From Eoetvoesia sp035555955 (GTDB lineage: Bacteria; Pseudomonadota; Gammaproteobacteria; Burkholderiales; Burkholderiaceae_B), in contig NZ_DATMGA010000016.1 in NCBI RefSeq assembly GCF_035555955.1, positions 1-64,000 of the forward strand: 64,000 nt of DNA, written 5' to 3'. A model generated the notes under the pieces. The model saw nothing but the letters and a program-made list of their open reading frames with translations, had not been told where the DNA came from and did not search any database. Shown here one piece after another: positions 1 to 9,106 of this stretch. How positions within the stretch are numbered: position 1 is the stretch's first letter; each line of letters opens with the position of its first letter. The position numbers and the translations under genes were made by a program.

Positions 1-917
<917 letters not shown>

Positions 918-924
918 GAGTGAA

Positions 925-954
925 AAGCCGGGTGCCCTCACCTGGCTTTTTTTT
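925..954 (+). terminator. Rho-independent terminator of secA
   Basis: A 10-bp stem (925-934 with 939-948, one G-T pair) closes a CCCT loop and runs into eight T residues. It lies 7 bp after the secA stop codon and on the same strand, which fits transcription termination of secA. Confidence 0.9.
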
Positions 955-1004
955 GCGTGGCATCGGAGGGCCTTTCGCCGCCGGGCCGCCCCAAGGCGAA
1001 AGAG

Positions 1005-1057
1005 CCCCCTTGGGGGGCAGCAAGCCGCGTCAGCGGCGCGGCGTGGGGGCCCTTTAT
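1005..1057 (+). repeat. Dispersed terminator-like repeat, copy A
   Basis: A GC-rich element: CCCCCTTGGGGGG, then GCAGC, a GCCGCG/CAGCGGC inverted repeat, GGCGTGGGGGCC and a short T-rich end. It resembles two elements on the other strand at 4422-4468 and 23715-23750. Here it lies between the 3' ends of the convergent genes secA and mgtE, where it could back up termination. The similarity was judged by eye. Confidence 0.55.
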
Positions 1058-2536
1058 TTACATTAAGAAGACCGACGCCAGTCCCAGGAACAGGAAGAAG
1101 CCCAGGGTGTCGGTGGCGAAGGTGAGCAGAACGGACGACCCCATGGCGGGATCCTTGCCGAAGCGGTCGCGCAAAATGGGGATGAGCACGCCCAGGGTGG
1201 CGCCGATAAGCATATTGCCTATCATGGCCGCTATCATGACCAGCGCAATGGCCCAGGAACTGGAAATGAACCAGGCGAAGCCGGCCGTGATGAGGCTGCC
1301 GCACAGCCCTACCAGCAGTGTGACGGTGGATTCGCGCCGCACCAGCTGCCAGGCGTTCGAGCCGCTGACGCGGCCCACGGCCAGGGCGCGGATGATCATG
1401 GTCATGGTCTGGTTGCCTGAGTTGCCGCCGATGCCGGCGACGATGGACATGAGGAAGGCCAGGATGACGATGTGGCTGACGGTATCCTCGAAGCGCGAGG
1501 CGACGAACGAGGCGAACGACGCTGTGCACAGATTGACCAGCAGCCACGGAGCGCGGTTCTTCATGGCGTCCAGCACGGGCGCGAAGATGTCCTCTTCTTG
1601 CAGACCGGCGCGGGAAAGCGCCTGTTCCTGCGAGTCTTCCTGGATGACGTCCACGACCTCGGCGATGGTGACCCGGCCGATGAGGCGGCCCTGGTCGTCG
1701 ATGACCGGCGCGGAGACCAGGTCGTAGCGCTCGAACGCGCCCGCCGCGTCGGCGTCGGAGTCGAGGGGATTCAGCGTGAGGTAGTCGGTGGTCATGACCT
1801 GCGCGACGTGGATGTCGGGCTCGCTGACCAAAAGCTTGGACAGCGCCAGCGTGCCCAGCAGCTTGTCCTGGCGGTCGACCACGAAGATCTGGTCGGTATG
1901 GTCGGGCAGCTCGTGCAGGCGGCGCAGGTAGCGCAGCACGACCTCCAGGGTGACGTCGTCGCGCACACGAACCATTTCGAAGTCCATGATGGCGCCCACC
2001 GTGTCCTCGGGGTAGCCCATGGCTTCGATGAGCTGGGCGCGCTCTTCGTCGGTCAGTCCCTTTTGCACCTCGGCCACGACGTCCGCGGGCAGGTCGGCCA
2101 CCAGGTCGGCGATCTCGTCGGCATCCATGGTGCCGGTGGCCGCCACCAGATCCTGGTGGTCCATGGACTCGATGAGCGATTCCCGCGCCCAATCGTCGAC
2201 CTCGAGCAGCACGTCGGCATCGTGCTCGGCATCGACCAGTTGCCATACCGCCTGGCGCTCATTGACCGGCAGCGACTCCAGGATGAAGGCGATGTCGGAC
2301 GGATGCAGATTGTTGATGATCGCCCGGATTTCGTTTTCGTGCTGGCGGTGCACCATGCCTTCGAGCAGGTTGGAGCGCTCGTCGTCCTCGAATTGGCGAT
2401 GGGCCAGCGCCTCGACGACCTCCTGCCGCTTCAGGATGCCTTGGAGCTTTTGCAGAGCCTGCTGCGCATCTTCGGGGTCCAGCCGCCGGGGGATGACAAT
2501 AGGCTCGCTTTCGGGCGTGGCGTGGGTTTCCTGCAT
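1058..2536 (-). CDS. mgtE: Magnesium transporter MgtE
   Basis: MgtE-family Mg2+ channel/transporter of the inner membrane, 492 residues from ATG 2536. The layout is typical: an acidic helical N-domain (to about residue 180), a tandem CBS pair (about 190-310, with MTTDYLTLNPLDSDADAAG in the second half) that senses cytosolic Mg2+, and a C-terminal membrane domain of about five helices with the pore motif GIGGNSGNQT. I chose ATG 2536 over the in-frame TTG at 2542 because AAGG (2546-2549) lies at good spacing. It starts 9 bp after the thioesterase stop codon, so the two are probably cotranscribed. A Mg2+ riboswitch was not seen upstream. Confidence 0.93.
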   Translation of the reverse strand: MQETHATPESEPIVIPRRLDPEDAQQALQKLQGILKRQEVVEALAHRQFEDDERSNLLEGMVHRQHENEIRAIINNLHPSDIAFILESLPVNERQAVWQLVDAEHDADVLLEVDDWARESLIESMDHQDLVAATGTMDADEIADLVADLPADVVAEVQKGLTDEERAQLIEAMGYPEDTVGAIMDFEMVRVRDDVTLEVVLRYLRRLHELPDHTDQIFVVDRQDKLLGTLALSKLLVSEPDIHVAQVMTTDYLTLNPLDSDADAAGAFERYDLVSAPVIDDQGRLIGRVTIAEVVDVIQEDSQEQALSRAGLQEEDIFAPVLDAMKNRAPWLLVNLCTASFASFVASRFEDTVSHIVILAFLMSIVAGIGGNSGNQTMTMIIRALAVGRVSGSNAWQLVRRESTVTLLVGLCGSLITAGFAWFISSSWAIALVMIAAMIGNMLIGATLGVLIPILRDRFGKDPAMGSSVLLTFATDTLGFFLFLGLASVFLM

Positions 2537-2545
2537 GGGCAAACC

Positions 2546-2950
2546 TTAGACGGAGGGTAGGGGGCGGGGTTTGCGCGAATCGTCGGTGGCGACGTAGGTG
2601 AAGGTGGCTTCGGTGACTTTGACGACTTCGGACTGCATATGCTGGCGCTCGGCGTAGACTTCGACGAAAACGGTGACCGAGGTCCTGCCTGTAGCGACGA
2701 TTTCGGCGTAGTAGCTGAGCAGGTCGCCGACGAAGACCGGCTGCTTGAACGTGAACGAGTTGACGGCCACGGTTACGACCCGGCCCTGGGCGCGCCGTGC
2801 GGCGGGCACCGAGGCGGCGATGTCGGCTTGCGCCATGATCCAGCCGCCAAAGACGTCGCCATGGATGTTGGCATCGGAGGGCTGGGGCATGACGCGCAGG
2901 ATCGCGTGGCGGTTGGGCGGCGGCAAGGCCGTTGGGTTTGTGGCGTCCAA
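2546..2950 (-). CDS. Acyl-CoA thioesterase, YciA-type hotdog fold
   Basis: A single-hotdog acyl-CoA hydrolase. The diagnostic segment HGDVFGGWIMAQADIA carries the family's catalytic aspartate, and RVMPQPSDANIHGD before it is typical of proteobacterial YciA-like enzymes, which hydrolyse a wide range of acyl-CoAs. The frame is open to a GTG at 3046, but the extra 32 residues are low-complexity and overlap a probable promoter. A TTG at 2950, preceded by GGAG at 6-bp spacing, gives 134 residues, the usual family size. The start is therefore uncertain. The gene lies just upstream of mgtE on the same strand. Confidence 0.85.
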   Translation of the reverse strand: MDATNPTALPPPNRHAILRVMPQPSDANIHGDVFGGWIMAQADIAASVPAARRAQGRVVTVAVNSFTFKQPVFVGDLLSYYAEIVATGRTSVTVFVEVYAERQHMQSEVVKVTEATFTYVATDDSRKPRPLPSV

Positions 2951-3139
2951 GTGCGGCTCCGGGGTCTTGGCCCGCAGGAGCGGGCCCGTTGAAGGTAGGC
3001 GGGCGCCATCGGCGGCGGGCTGGCCTGATCCCTTAGACAATAGCACGCTATTTTAACGAGTCTGTGGCAAGCCGTGGCGAATGAGTGCGGGTCGGCCCCG
3101 CTGCCGCGTTTGCGCCAAGGCCGGGATGGCTGCGGGCCG

Positions 3140-4348
3140 TCAGGAGGCGGCCGCGTCGCGGGCCAGACGGCGCACCGCCAGTTCGACCCAGTAGGTGGCC
3201 CCGACCGGCAAAAGGGCGTCGTTGAAATCGTAGCTGCCGTTGTGCAGTGTGCAGGGCCCCAGGCCATGGCCGGCGCTGCGGTGGTCGCCCTGGCCGTTGC
3301 CTATCCAGACATAGCAGCCCGGCTTTTCCTGCAGCATGAAGGCGAAATCCTCGGAGCACATGGAGGGGCGCACGGCGGGATCGACGTGCTCGGCTCCGAC
3401 GATGTCGGCCGCCACTTCGGCGCAGAAGGCAGCTTCGTCGGGGTGGTTGACCGTGGGCGGATAGTTGCGCGAAAAATTGAAGCTGGCCTTGCAGTTCATG
3501 GCCAGGCAGCTGAGTTCGGTGATTTCGGCCATGCGCTTTTCGATGAGGTCGAGGGCGGCGGTGGAAAAGGTGCGCACGGTGCCGCGCAAGGCCGCATCGT
3601 TGGGGATGACGTTGTCGGCCGAACCGGCGTGGATCTGGGTGATGCTGAGCACGGCCGGGTCTTGCGGGTCGAGCTCGCGCGAAATGACGGTCTGGAAGAT
3701 CTGGGCCAGGTGTACCGCCGCCATGACGGGATCGTTGCCCATGTGGGGCATGGCGGCATGGGCGCCTTTGCCTTCGATGAGGATTTCGAACACATTGCTG
3801 GAGGCCATGATGGGGCCGGCCACCATGCCGAAGGAGCCCGCCGGCATGCCCGGCCAATTGTGCATGCCGAATACGGCCTCCATGGGAAACAGCTGGAACA
3901 GGCCGTCTTCGATCATTTTTCTGGCGCCGCTGAAGCCTTCCTCGGCGGGCTGGAAAATGACATAGACGGTGCCGTCGAAGTCCCGGTGCCCGGCCAGGTA
4001 GCGCGCCGCGGACAGCAGCATGGCCGTGTGGCCGTCGTGGCCGCAGGCGTGCATTTTGCCGGGGTGGCGGCTGGCATGCTCGAAGGTGTTGGCCTCTTGC
4101 ATGGGCAGGGCGTCCATGTCGGCGCGCAGCCCCACAGCGCGGCCGTTATCGGTCTTGCCCCGTATGATGCCCACCACGCCGGTGCCGCCCAGGCCGCGAT
4201 GGATTTCTATTCCCCATGACTCGAGCTGGCGAGCCACCAGATCGGAGGTTCTGAGTTCTTCGTAGGCAAGTTCCGGGTGGGCATGAATGTCGCGCCGGAT
4301 GGCGGTAAGATCGTCTTGCCACTGGACGATGGGGTCGGCTAGTTTCAT
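3140..4348 (-). CDS. M20-family amidohydrolase (hippurate hydrolase-like)
   Basis: A cytosolic metallohydrolase of peptidase family M20D, 402 residues from ATG 4348. Metal-ligand motifs are intact: HAHPELAYEE near the N-terminus, ACGHDGHTAML around residue 100, an AEEGFSGARKM segment with the catalytic glutamate, and GHGLGPCTLHNGSYDFND near the C-terminus. This family removes the acyl group from N-acylated amino acids (hippurate, N-acetyl or indole-3-acetyl amino acids); the exact substrate cannot be told from sequence. The frame extends upstream to 4489, but MKLADPIVQWQDDL is the natural N-terminus and the extension runs through a repeat element. It is divergent from the fadD-like gene. Confidence 0.9.
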   Translation of the reverse strand: MKLADPIVQWQDDLTAIRRDIHAHPELAYEELRTSDLVARQLESWGIEIHRGLGGTGVVGIIRGKTDNGRAVGLRADMDALPMQEANTFEHASRHPGKMHACGHDGHTAMLLSAARYLAGHRDFDGTVYVIFQPAEEGFSGARKMIEDGLFQLFPMEAVFGMHNWPGMPAGSFGMVAGPIMASSNVFEILIEGKGAHAAMPHMGNDPVMAAVHLAQIFQTVISRELDPQDPAVLSITQIHAGSADNVIPNDAALRGTVRTFSTAALDLIEKRMAEITELSCLAMNCKASFNFSRNYPPTVNHPDEAAFCAEVAADIVGAEHVDPAVRPSMCSEDFAFMLQEKPGCYVWIGNGQGDHRSAGHGLGPCTLHNGSYDFNDALLPVGATYWVELAVRRLARDAAAS

Positions 4349-4421
4349 GGGTCCACGTCTTGGTTGTGATGCTGGTCGATAAACTGTACCCTGATCGCGG
4401 CGTATCATCAAACTGCATCGC

Positions 4422-4468
4422 AAAAAAGCGCCCACGCCGCTGCGCGGCCTGCTGCCCCCCGGGGTCGG
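4422..4468 (-). repeat. Dispersed terminator-like repeat, copy B
   Basis: Read on the minus strand: CCCCGGGGGGCAGC, then GCCGCGCAGCGGC, then GTGGGCGC followed by six T. It matches the plan of copy A (1005-1057) and copy C (23715-23750). It sits between two divergent genes, so it terminates neither of them. It could block transcription running leftward into the amidohydrolase gene. Confidence 0.55.
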
Positions 4469-4487
4469 CAAACATTTTTTTAGAGGC

Positions 4488-6173
4488 ATGTTCGTGCAAA
4501 AACCCTGGTTGTCACATTATCCCGAAGGCGTCCCGCCGGAAATCGATCCCGACAGCTACGAGTCGCTGGTGGATCTGCTGGATCAGGCGTGCGCCCGGCA
4601 TGCCGACCGGTGCGCGCTGGTGTTCATGGGCAGCCGGCTTTCGTATGCCGAGCTGGATCGGCACGCGAAAGCCGTGGCGGGCTGGCTGCAAAGCCTGGGC
4701 CTTCCCGCCGGCAGCCGTGTCGCCCTGATGATGCCCAACATCATGCCGTACATGGCAGTGCTGCTTGGCACGCTGCGCTGCGGCATGGTGGCCGTCAATG
4801 TCAATCCCATGTACACGGCGCCCGAGCTCGAGCATCAATTGCGCGACAGCGATGCCGACGTCATTTTCATTTTCGAGAACTTCGCCGCCACCTTGCAGCA
4901 GGTGCCCGTTCCCGCGCGCCCGCGCCATGTCGTGCTGGTGCCGGTGGGCGGCCTGCTGGGGTTCAAGGGGTGGGCGCTGGACTTCGCCGTGCGGTACATA
5001 AAGCGCATGGTGCCGCCATACAGCCTGGATGGCGCCCTGGCGCTGGACCAGGTGTTGCGCCGAGGCGCGGCGGCGGGCTTCATCCAGCCGGGCATTGCGC
5101 GGGACGACGTCGCCATCTTGCAATACACGGGCGGGACGACGGGAACGCCCAAAGGCGCCATGCTGACGCATCGCAATCTCGTGGCGAACGTCCTGCAGGT
5201 GCAGGCCGTGGCGCTGCCCGTGCTGGGCGACAGGCAGGGCGAAGGCATGGTCATTCTTACTGCGCTGCCCCTGTACCATATCTTCGCCCTGACCGTATGC
5301 GGCCTTTTCGCCGCCCATGCGGGGATGACCAGCGTGCTCATTGCCGATCCGCGCAAGCTGGGCACGATACTCGCCGCCTGGCGCAAGGATCCGGTCAATA
5401 TCTTTCCTTCCGTCAATACCCTGTTCAACGGGTTGCTCAACAAGGCCGAGTTCACGAAGCTCGATTTTTCGGCTTTGCGGCTGTGTTTCGGGGGAGGGTC
5501 GGCGGTGCAGAAGGCCGTTGCCCAGAAATGGCAGACCGTTACCGGCCTGCCCATTATCGAGGGCTACGGTTTGTCCGAGACCTCGCCGGTGGCGCTGGTC
5601 AATCCTACCAATGCCAGCGAGTATTCGGGGGATATCGGCTTTCCCCTGCCGTCCACCGACATCGTCGTGCTGGGCGAGAACGACCGCGAGCTGCCGCCCG
5701 GCGAGGCTGGAGAGCTGGCAATAAAGGGCCCGCAGGTCATGAAGGGCTATTGGCAGCGGCCCGAGGAAACTGCCGCGTCATTCACCGCCAGCGGCTTTTT
5801 CAAGACCGGCGACATCGGCATCATGAGCGCCGAGGGGCGGGTGCGCATCATCGACCGCAAGAAAGACATGATCCTGGTGTCGGGATTCAACGTGTACCCC
5901 AACGAGATCGAGCAGGTGGTTGCCCAGCATCCGGGGGTTCTCGAGTGCATGGTGCTGGGGCTGCCCAGCGCGCAAACCGGAGAGATGGTCGCCTTGTACG
6001 TCGTCAAGAAAGACCCTGCCCTGACCGAACAGGACCTGCGCGACTGGTGCGCCCGCCAGCTTACCGGCTACAAGCGTCCGCATGTCGTCGAGTTCCGCGC
6101 CGAGCTGCCCAAAAGCAATGCCGGCAAGCTGTTGCGCAGAGTGCTGCGCGACGAGGTGCTGCAAAAAAACTAG
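4488..6173 (+). CDS. fadD: Long-chain-fatty-acid--CoA ligase
   Basis: AMP-forming acyl-CoA synthetase of the ANL superfamily, 561 residues, the same length as E. coli FadD. It activates fatty acids with ATP and CoA for beta-oxidation or lipid synthesis. Visible motifs are the phosphate loop YTGGTTGTPKGAMLTHRN (about 212-229), the adenine-binding EGYGLSETSPV, the hinge region TGDIGIM...RIIDRKKDMI, GFNVYPNEIE, and the C-terminal catalytic lysine region KSNAGKLLRR. Its stop codon overlaps the suhB stop codon (CTAG, 6170-6173), so the two genes converge tail to tail without a terminator between them. Confidence 0.9.
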   Translation: MFVQKPWLSHYPEGVPPEIDPDSYESLVDLLDQACARHADRCALVFMGSRLSYAELDRHAKAVAGWLQSLGLPAGSRVALMMPNIMPYMAVLLGTLRCGMVAVNVNPMYTAPELEHQLRDSDADVIFIFENFAATLQQVPVPARPRHVVLVPVGGLLGFKGWALDFAVRYIKRMVPPYSLDGALALDQVLRRGAAAGFIQPGIARDDVAILQYTGGTTGTPKGAMLTHRNLVANVLQVQAVALPVLGDRQGEGMVILTALPLYHIFALTVCGLFAAHAGMTSVLIADPRKLGTILAAWRKDPVNIFPSVNTLFNGLLNKAEFTKLDFSALRLCFGGGSAVQKAVAQKWQTVTGLPIIEGYGLSETSPVALVNPTNASEYSGDIGFPLPSTDIVVLGENDRELPPGEAGELAIKGPQVMKGYWQRPEETAASFTASGFFKTGDIGIMSAEGRVRIIDRKKDMILVSGFNVYPNEIEQVVAQHPGVLECMVLGLPSAQTGEMVALYVVKKDPALTEQDLRDWCARQLTGYKRPHVVEFRAELPKSNAGKLLRRVLRDEVLQKN

Positions 6174-7024
6174 AGCTCTGCGCGCTTCAAATGGGGTTGG
6201 ATCATGGTGTCCAGGGCGTCGGCGATGTGCGGATTGGCTGCATATACATAGCCTGCGACGGGCCAGGGGTCTTTGTGGCGCATGTCTTCGGCCGCGCCGC
6301 CCGCCTCGCGCACGATAAGGGTGCCGGCGGCAACGTCCCATGGGGCCAGGCCCATTTCCCAATAGCCGTCGTAGCGCCCGCAAGCCACCCAGGCCAGATC
6401 CAGCGCGGCCGAGCCCATGCGGCGCACACCGCGCGTATTGCGCATGGCGGCGTCCAGGGTTGGCATGTACTGGCCGTAGAACGAAAAATCGCGGAACGGC
6501 AGGCCGGTTGCCAGCAGCGAGTCTTGCAGGACCTGGGTTTGTGAGCATGAAATCCGGTATTCGTTGAGCCAGGCGCCTATGCCGTGCATGGCGGTGAAGA
6601 GCTCTTCGCGATTGGGGTCGTAGATGACGGCGATGACGGGCGTGTCTTGCCGCAGCGGCTGCTCGTCGGCGTTCATGCAGCCGGCATGGGCGACAAGCGC
6701 GATGGAGACGGCATAGTGCGGAATGCCGTGCAGGAAGTTGGTGGTGCCGTCCAGCGGGTCGATATACCAGGTGGCGGTCGAGCCGCCGCTGCTGCCCGAT
6801 TCTTCGGCGATGATGCCGAACTCGGGGGTTTGCTCGCGCAGGATGGCGATGATGGCGTCTTCCGCCTCGCGATCCGCCTGCGAGACGAGATCGTTTTGCG
6901 CTTTCTGGTCGACGATCAAATCATTGCGATGGCGAGCATGCGCCTGCAGGATGGCGGCTGCGGCGTGAGCCGCGGTAACGGCAGTCTTGAGGCATTCGCT
7001 AAGGTGCAACGAGGAAGATTTCAT
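6170..7024 (-). CDS. suhB: Inositol monophosphatase family protein (SuhB-like)
   Basis: A Mg2+-dependent phosphatase of the inositol monophosphatase/SuhB family, 284 residues from ATG 7024. The metal-binding signatures are complete: EESG (about residue 84), the core DPLDGTTNFLHGIP, and the second motif WDVAAGTLIVREAGG near the C-terminus. In E. coli SuhB also joins rRNA antitermination complexes, so the role may not be purely metabolic. The frame is open up to 7369, but that extension runs antisense through the start of mnmC. The start MKSSSLHLSE at 7024 is the natural one and is divergent from mnmC. Confidence 0.9.
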   Translation of the reverse strand: MKSSSLHLSECLKTAVTAAHAAAAILQAHARHRNDLIVDQKAQNDLVSQADREAEDAIIAILREQTPEFGIIAEESGSSGGSTATWYIDPLDGTTNFLHGIPHYAVSIALVAHAGCMNADEQPLRQDTPVIAVIYDPNREELFTAMHGIGAWLNEYRISCSQTQVLQDSLLATGLPFRDFSFYGQYMPTLDAAMRNTRGVRRMGSAALDLAWVACGRYDGYWEMGLAPWDVAAGTLIVREAGGAAEDMRHKDPWPVAGYVYAANPHIADALDTMIQPHLKRAEL

Positions 7025-7135
7025 ACAATTCGATCGTGCTCTGGTAACGTGGCTTCTTAGTTTACGCAACATTTGATCCGGTGTCTTTGGGTGCGCAGGC
7101 GTGCATTCCGGGAAACCGCCGCTTATTTCATCATC

Positions 7136-8992
7136 ATGACTTTTCAGTTTGAGTCCCTGGTTCCAGCCGACGTGGCGTTCGACCAGGGCGGCACGCCCGT
7201 GAGCAAACTCTACGGCGATATCTACCATGCCCGGCAGGGCGCCATGGCGCAGGCCGACCACGTGTTCCTGCGCGGCAACGCCCTGCCCGAGCGCTGGAGG
7301 GGCAGGGCTGGCTTCACGGTGTGTGAAACGGGGTTCGGGCTGGGACAGAATTTCCTGGCGCTCTGGCATGCCTGGCTATCCGATCCGCAGCGCTCGACGC
7401 GTCTGCATATGGTGTCGTTCGAGGCGCATCCGTTCAGCCGCGCCGATCTGGCCCGTGTCCTGTTGCCCCGTGTGCCGGATTCGATGGCCGGCCTTGCGCG
7501 CCAGCTCGTCGACCAATGGCCGGCGCTGCTGCCCGGCATGCACAGGCTGGAGTTCCAGGAGGGCGCGGTGACGTTGACCCTGGCGTTCGGCGCGGTGGGC
7601 CGCATGGCCCACTTGGTACAGGCCCGCGCCGACGCGTTTTTCCTGGACGGTTTTTCGCCCAGCAAGAATCCCGAGATGTGGACGCCTTCATTGTTCGGGC
7701 AGTTGGTGCGCCTCGCTGCCAAGGGGGCGACGGCGGCCACGTGGTGCACGGCCAGGGAGGTGCGCGATGCCTTGTCCAATGCCGGCTTCCTGGTTTCCAG
7801 GGCGCCGGGCCTGGGCGGCACCCGCGACATGACAGTGGCGGTGCTGCGTCCCAATCTCGGGCGCGACGAGCCTCGTTCGGCTCCGCAGGACGCAGTGCTG
7901 GTGGTGGGCGGGGGACTGGCCGGCGCCGGCGTGGCGCACAGCCTCGCCCTGCGCGGCCGGCCGTGCCTGGTCATCGACCCGGTATTCGAGCGGGGCCTGG
8001 GCGCCAGCCATAAGGGCCATGTGGCCGCGGCGATCACGCCGCTGATCTCGCGCGACGACGATTTGCGGGCCAGGCTGACGCGCGCCGGATCGCAACGGGC
8101 CTTGCAGCGCTGGCAGCCGCTGCCCGCCCGCGCGCGGCCGAGCCGTTGCGGAACCATCGAGCTGGCGCAGGATGAAACCGAGGAAAGCGAGCGCCGCCGG
8201 GTCCTGGATGCCTTGTCGTTTCCCCGCGACTGGGTGTCGTGGCTGGATGGCGGCGATGTTTCGCGGCTTGCGGGTTTTCGGGTGGAGCAGGGCGGGGTGT
8301 ATTTCTCCGACGGGCAACTGGTCCGGCCCGAGCTTCTTATCGAGGCCTTGCTGGGCAGCCCGGGCGTGCGCTGCTTGGCCGCGAGCGCGGGCGGGCTGGA
8401 GCCGGCCCGCGGCGGCTGGCGGGTTCTGGATGCCGGAGGTTCGCCGCTTGCCGAGGGGAGTACGGTGGTGCTGGCCAACGCGGCCCGGGCTCGCGGACTA
8501 TTGCCGATGGGCGAGGGTCTGTCCAAGTTGCGAGCCATGCATGAACTGGCCGGGCAGGTCAGTTATTTCGATCCAGATCCCGGCCATGAGCCTTCGTTGA
8601 TCCTGGGCGGGGCAGGGTACTGGCTGCCCCGTACCGCCGGGGTATGCGTGGGCGGCAGCACCTATGTGCCCAACGCCGCAGAAAGCCTGGTCACGGCCCA
8701 GGGCAGGATGGATATCGCCGGCAAGCTGTCCGGCATGCTGGACGTTCCGAAGGATGAACTGGCCGGCTGGGTAGCGGGCGGCGAGGGCTGGGCGGGTTGG
8801 CGGGCCGTGGTCGCCGGCCGCCTGCCTGTCATCGGAGAGCTGGAGGGAGCCCCCGGCGTATGGCTGGCTTGCGCCTATGGGTCGAGAGGCTTGACATGGT
8901 CGGCCCTGGCGGGAGACATTATTGCCGCGGCGTTGCACCATGAGCCTTTGATGCTGGAGCGCGATTTATTGCGCGCCGTGGCGCCGCGCTGA
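7136..8992 (+). CDS. mnmC: Bifunctional tRNA (mnm5s2U34) methyltransferase / FAD-dependent cmnm5s2U34 oxidoreductase MnmC
   Basis: This enzyme makes the last two steps of the wobble-uridine modification mnm5s2U. The N-terminal half (about 1-235) is a SAM methyltransferase, with ETGFGLGQNFLALW as SAM loop and DAFFLDGFSPSKNPEMW as catalytic segment. The C-terminal half is a DAO-type oxidoreductase with the FAD Rossmann motif VLVVGGGLAGAGVAHSLALRG (about 250-270) and a late GSRGLTWSALAGD segment. It is 618 residues from ATG 7136, close to the family's usual size; the upstream in-frame ATG at 7073 adds unconserved residues. Both domains look intact. It is divergent from suhB. Confidence 0.93.
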   Translation: MTFQFESLVPADVAFDQGGTPVSKLYGDIYHARQGAMAQADHVFLRGNALPERWRGRAGFTVCETGFGLGQNFLALWHAWLSDPQRSTRLHMVSFEAHPFSRADLARVLLPRVPDSMAGLARQLVDQWPALLPGMHRLEFQEGAVTLTLAFGAVGRMAHLVQARADAFFLDGFSPSKNPEMWTPSLFGQLVRLAAKGATAATWCTAREVRDALSNAGFLVSRAPGLGGTRDMTVAVLRPNLGRDEPRSAPQDAVLVVGGGLAGAGVAHSLALRGRPCLVIDPVFERGLGASHKGHVAAAITPLISRDDDLRARLTRAGSQRALQRWQPLPARARPSRCGTIELAQDETEESERRRVLDALSFPRDWVSWLDGGDVSRLAGFRVEQGGVYFSDGQLVRPELLIEALLGSPGVRCLAASAGGLEPARGGWRVLDAGGSPLAEGSTVVLANAARARGLLPMGEGLSKLRAMHELAGQVSYFDPDPGHEPSLILGGAGYWLPRTAGVCVGGSTYVPNAAESLVTAQGRMDIAGKLSGMLDVPKDELAGWVAGGEGWAGWRAVVAGRLPVIGELEGAPGVWLACAYGSRGLTWSALAGDIIAAALHHEPLMLERDLLRAVAPR

Positions 8993-9106
8993 GCAATTTT
9001 TAAGGTTTTTTTGAAAGCATGGAATTGAGCCGATTTTATTTTATAGCGCAAATCCGTCAAAATAGTATCTTTTAATGAGTTTTAGCTAATTACCAAGGAT
9101 TGCGCT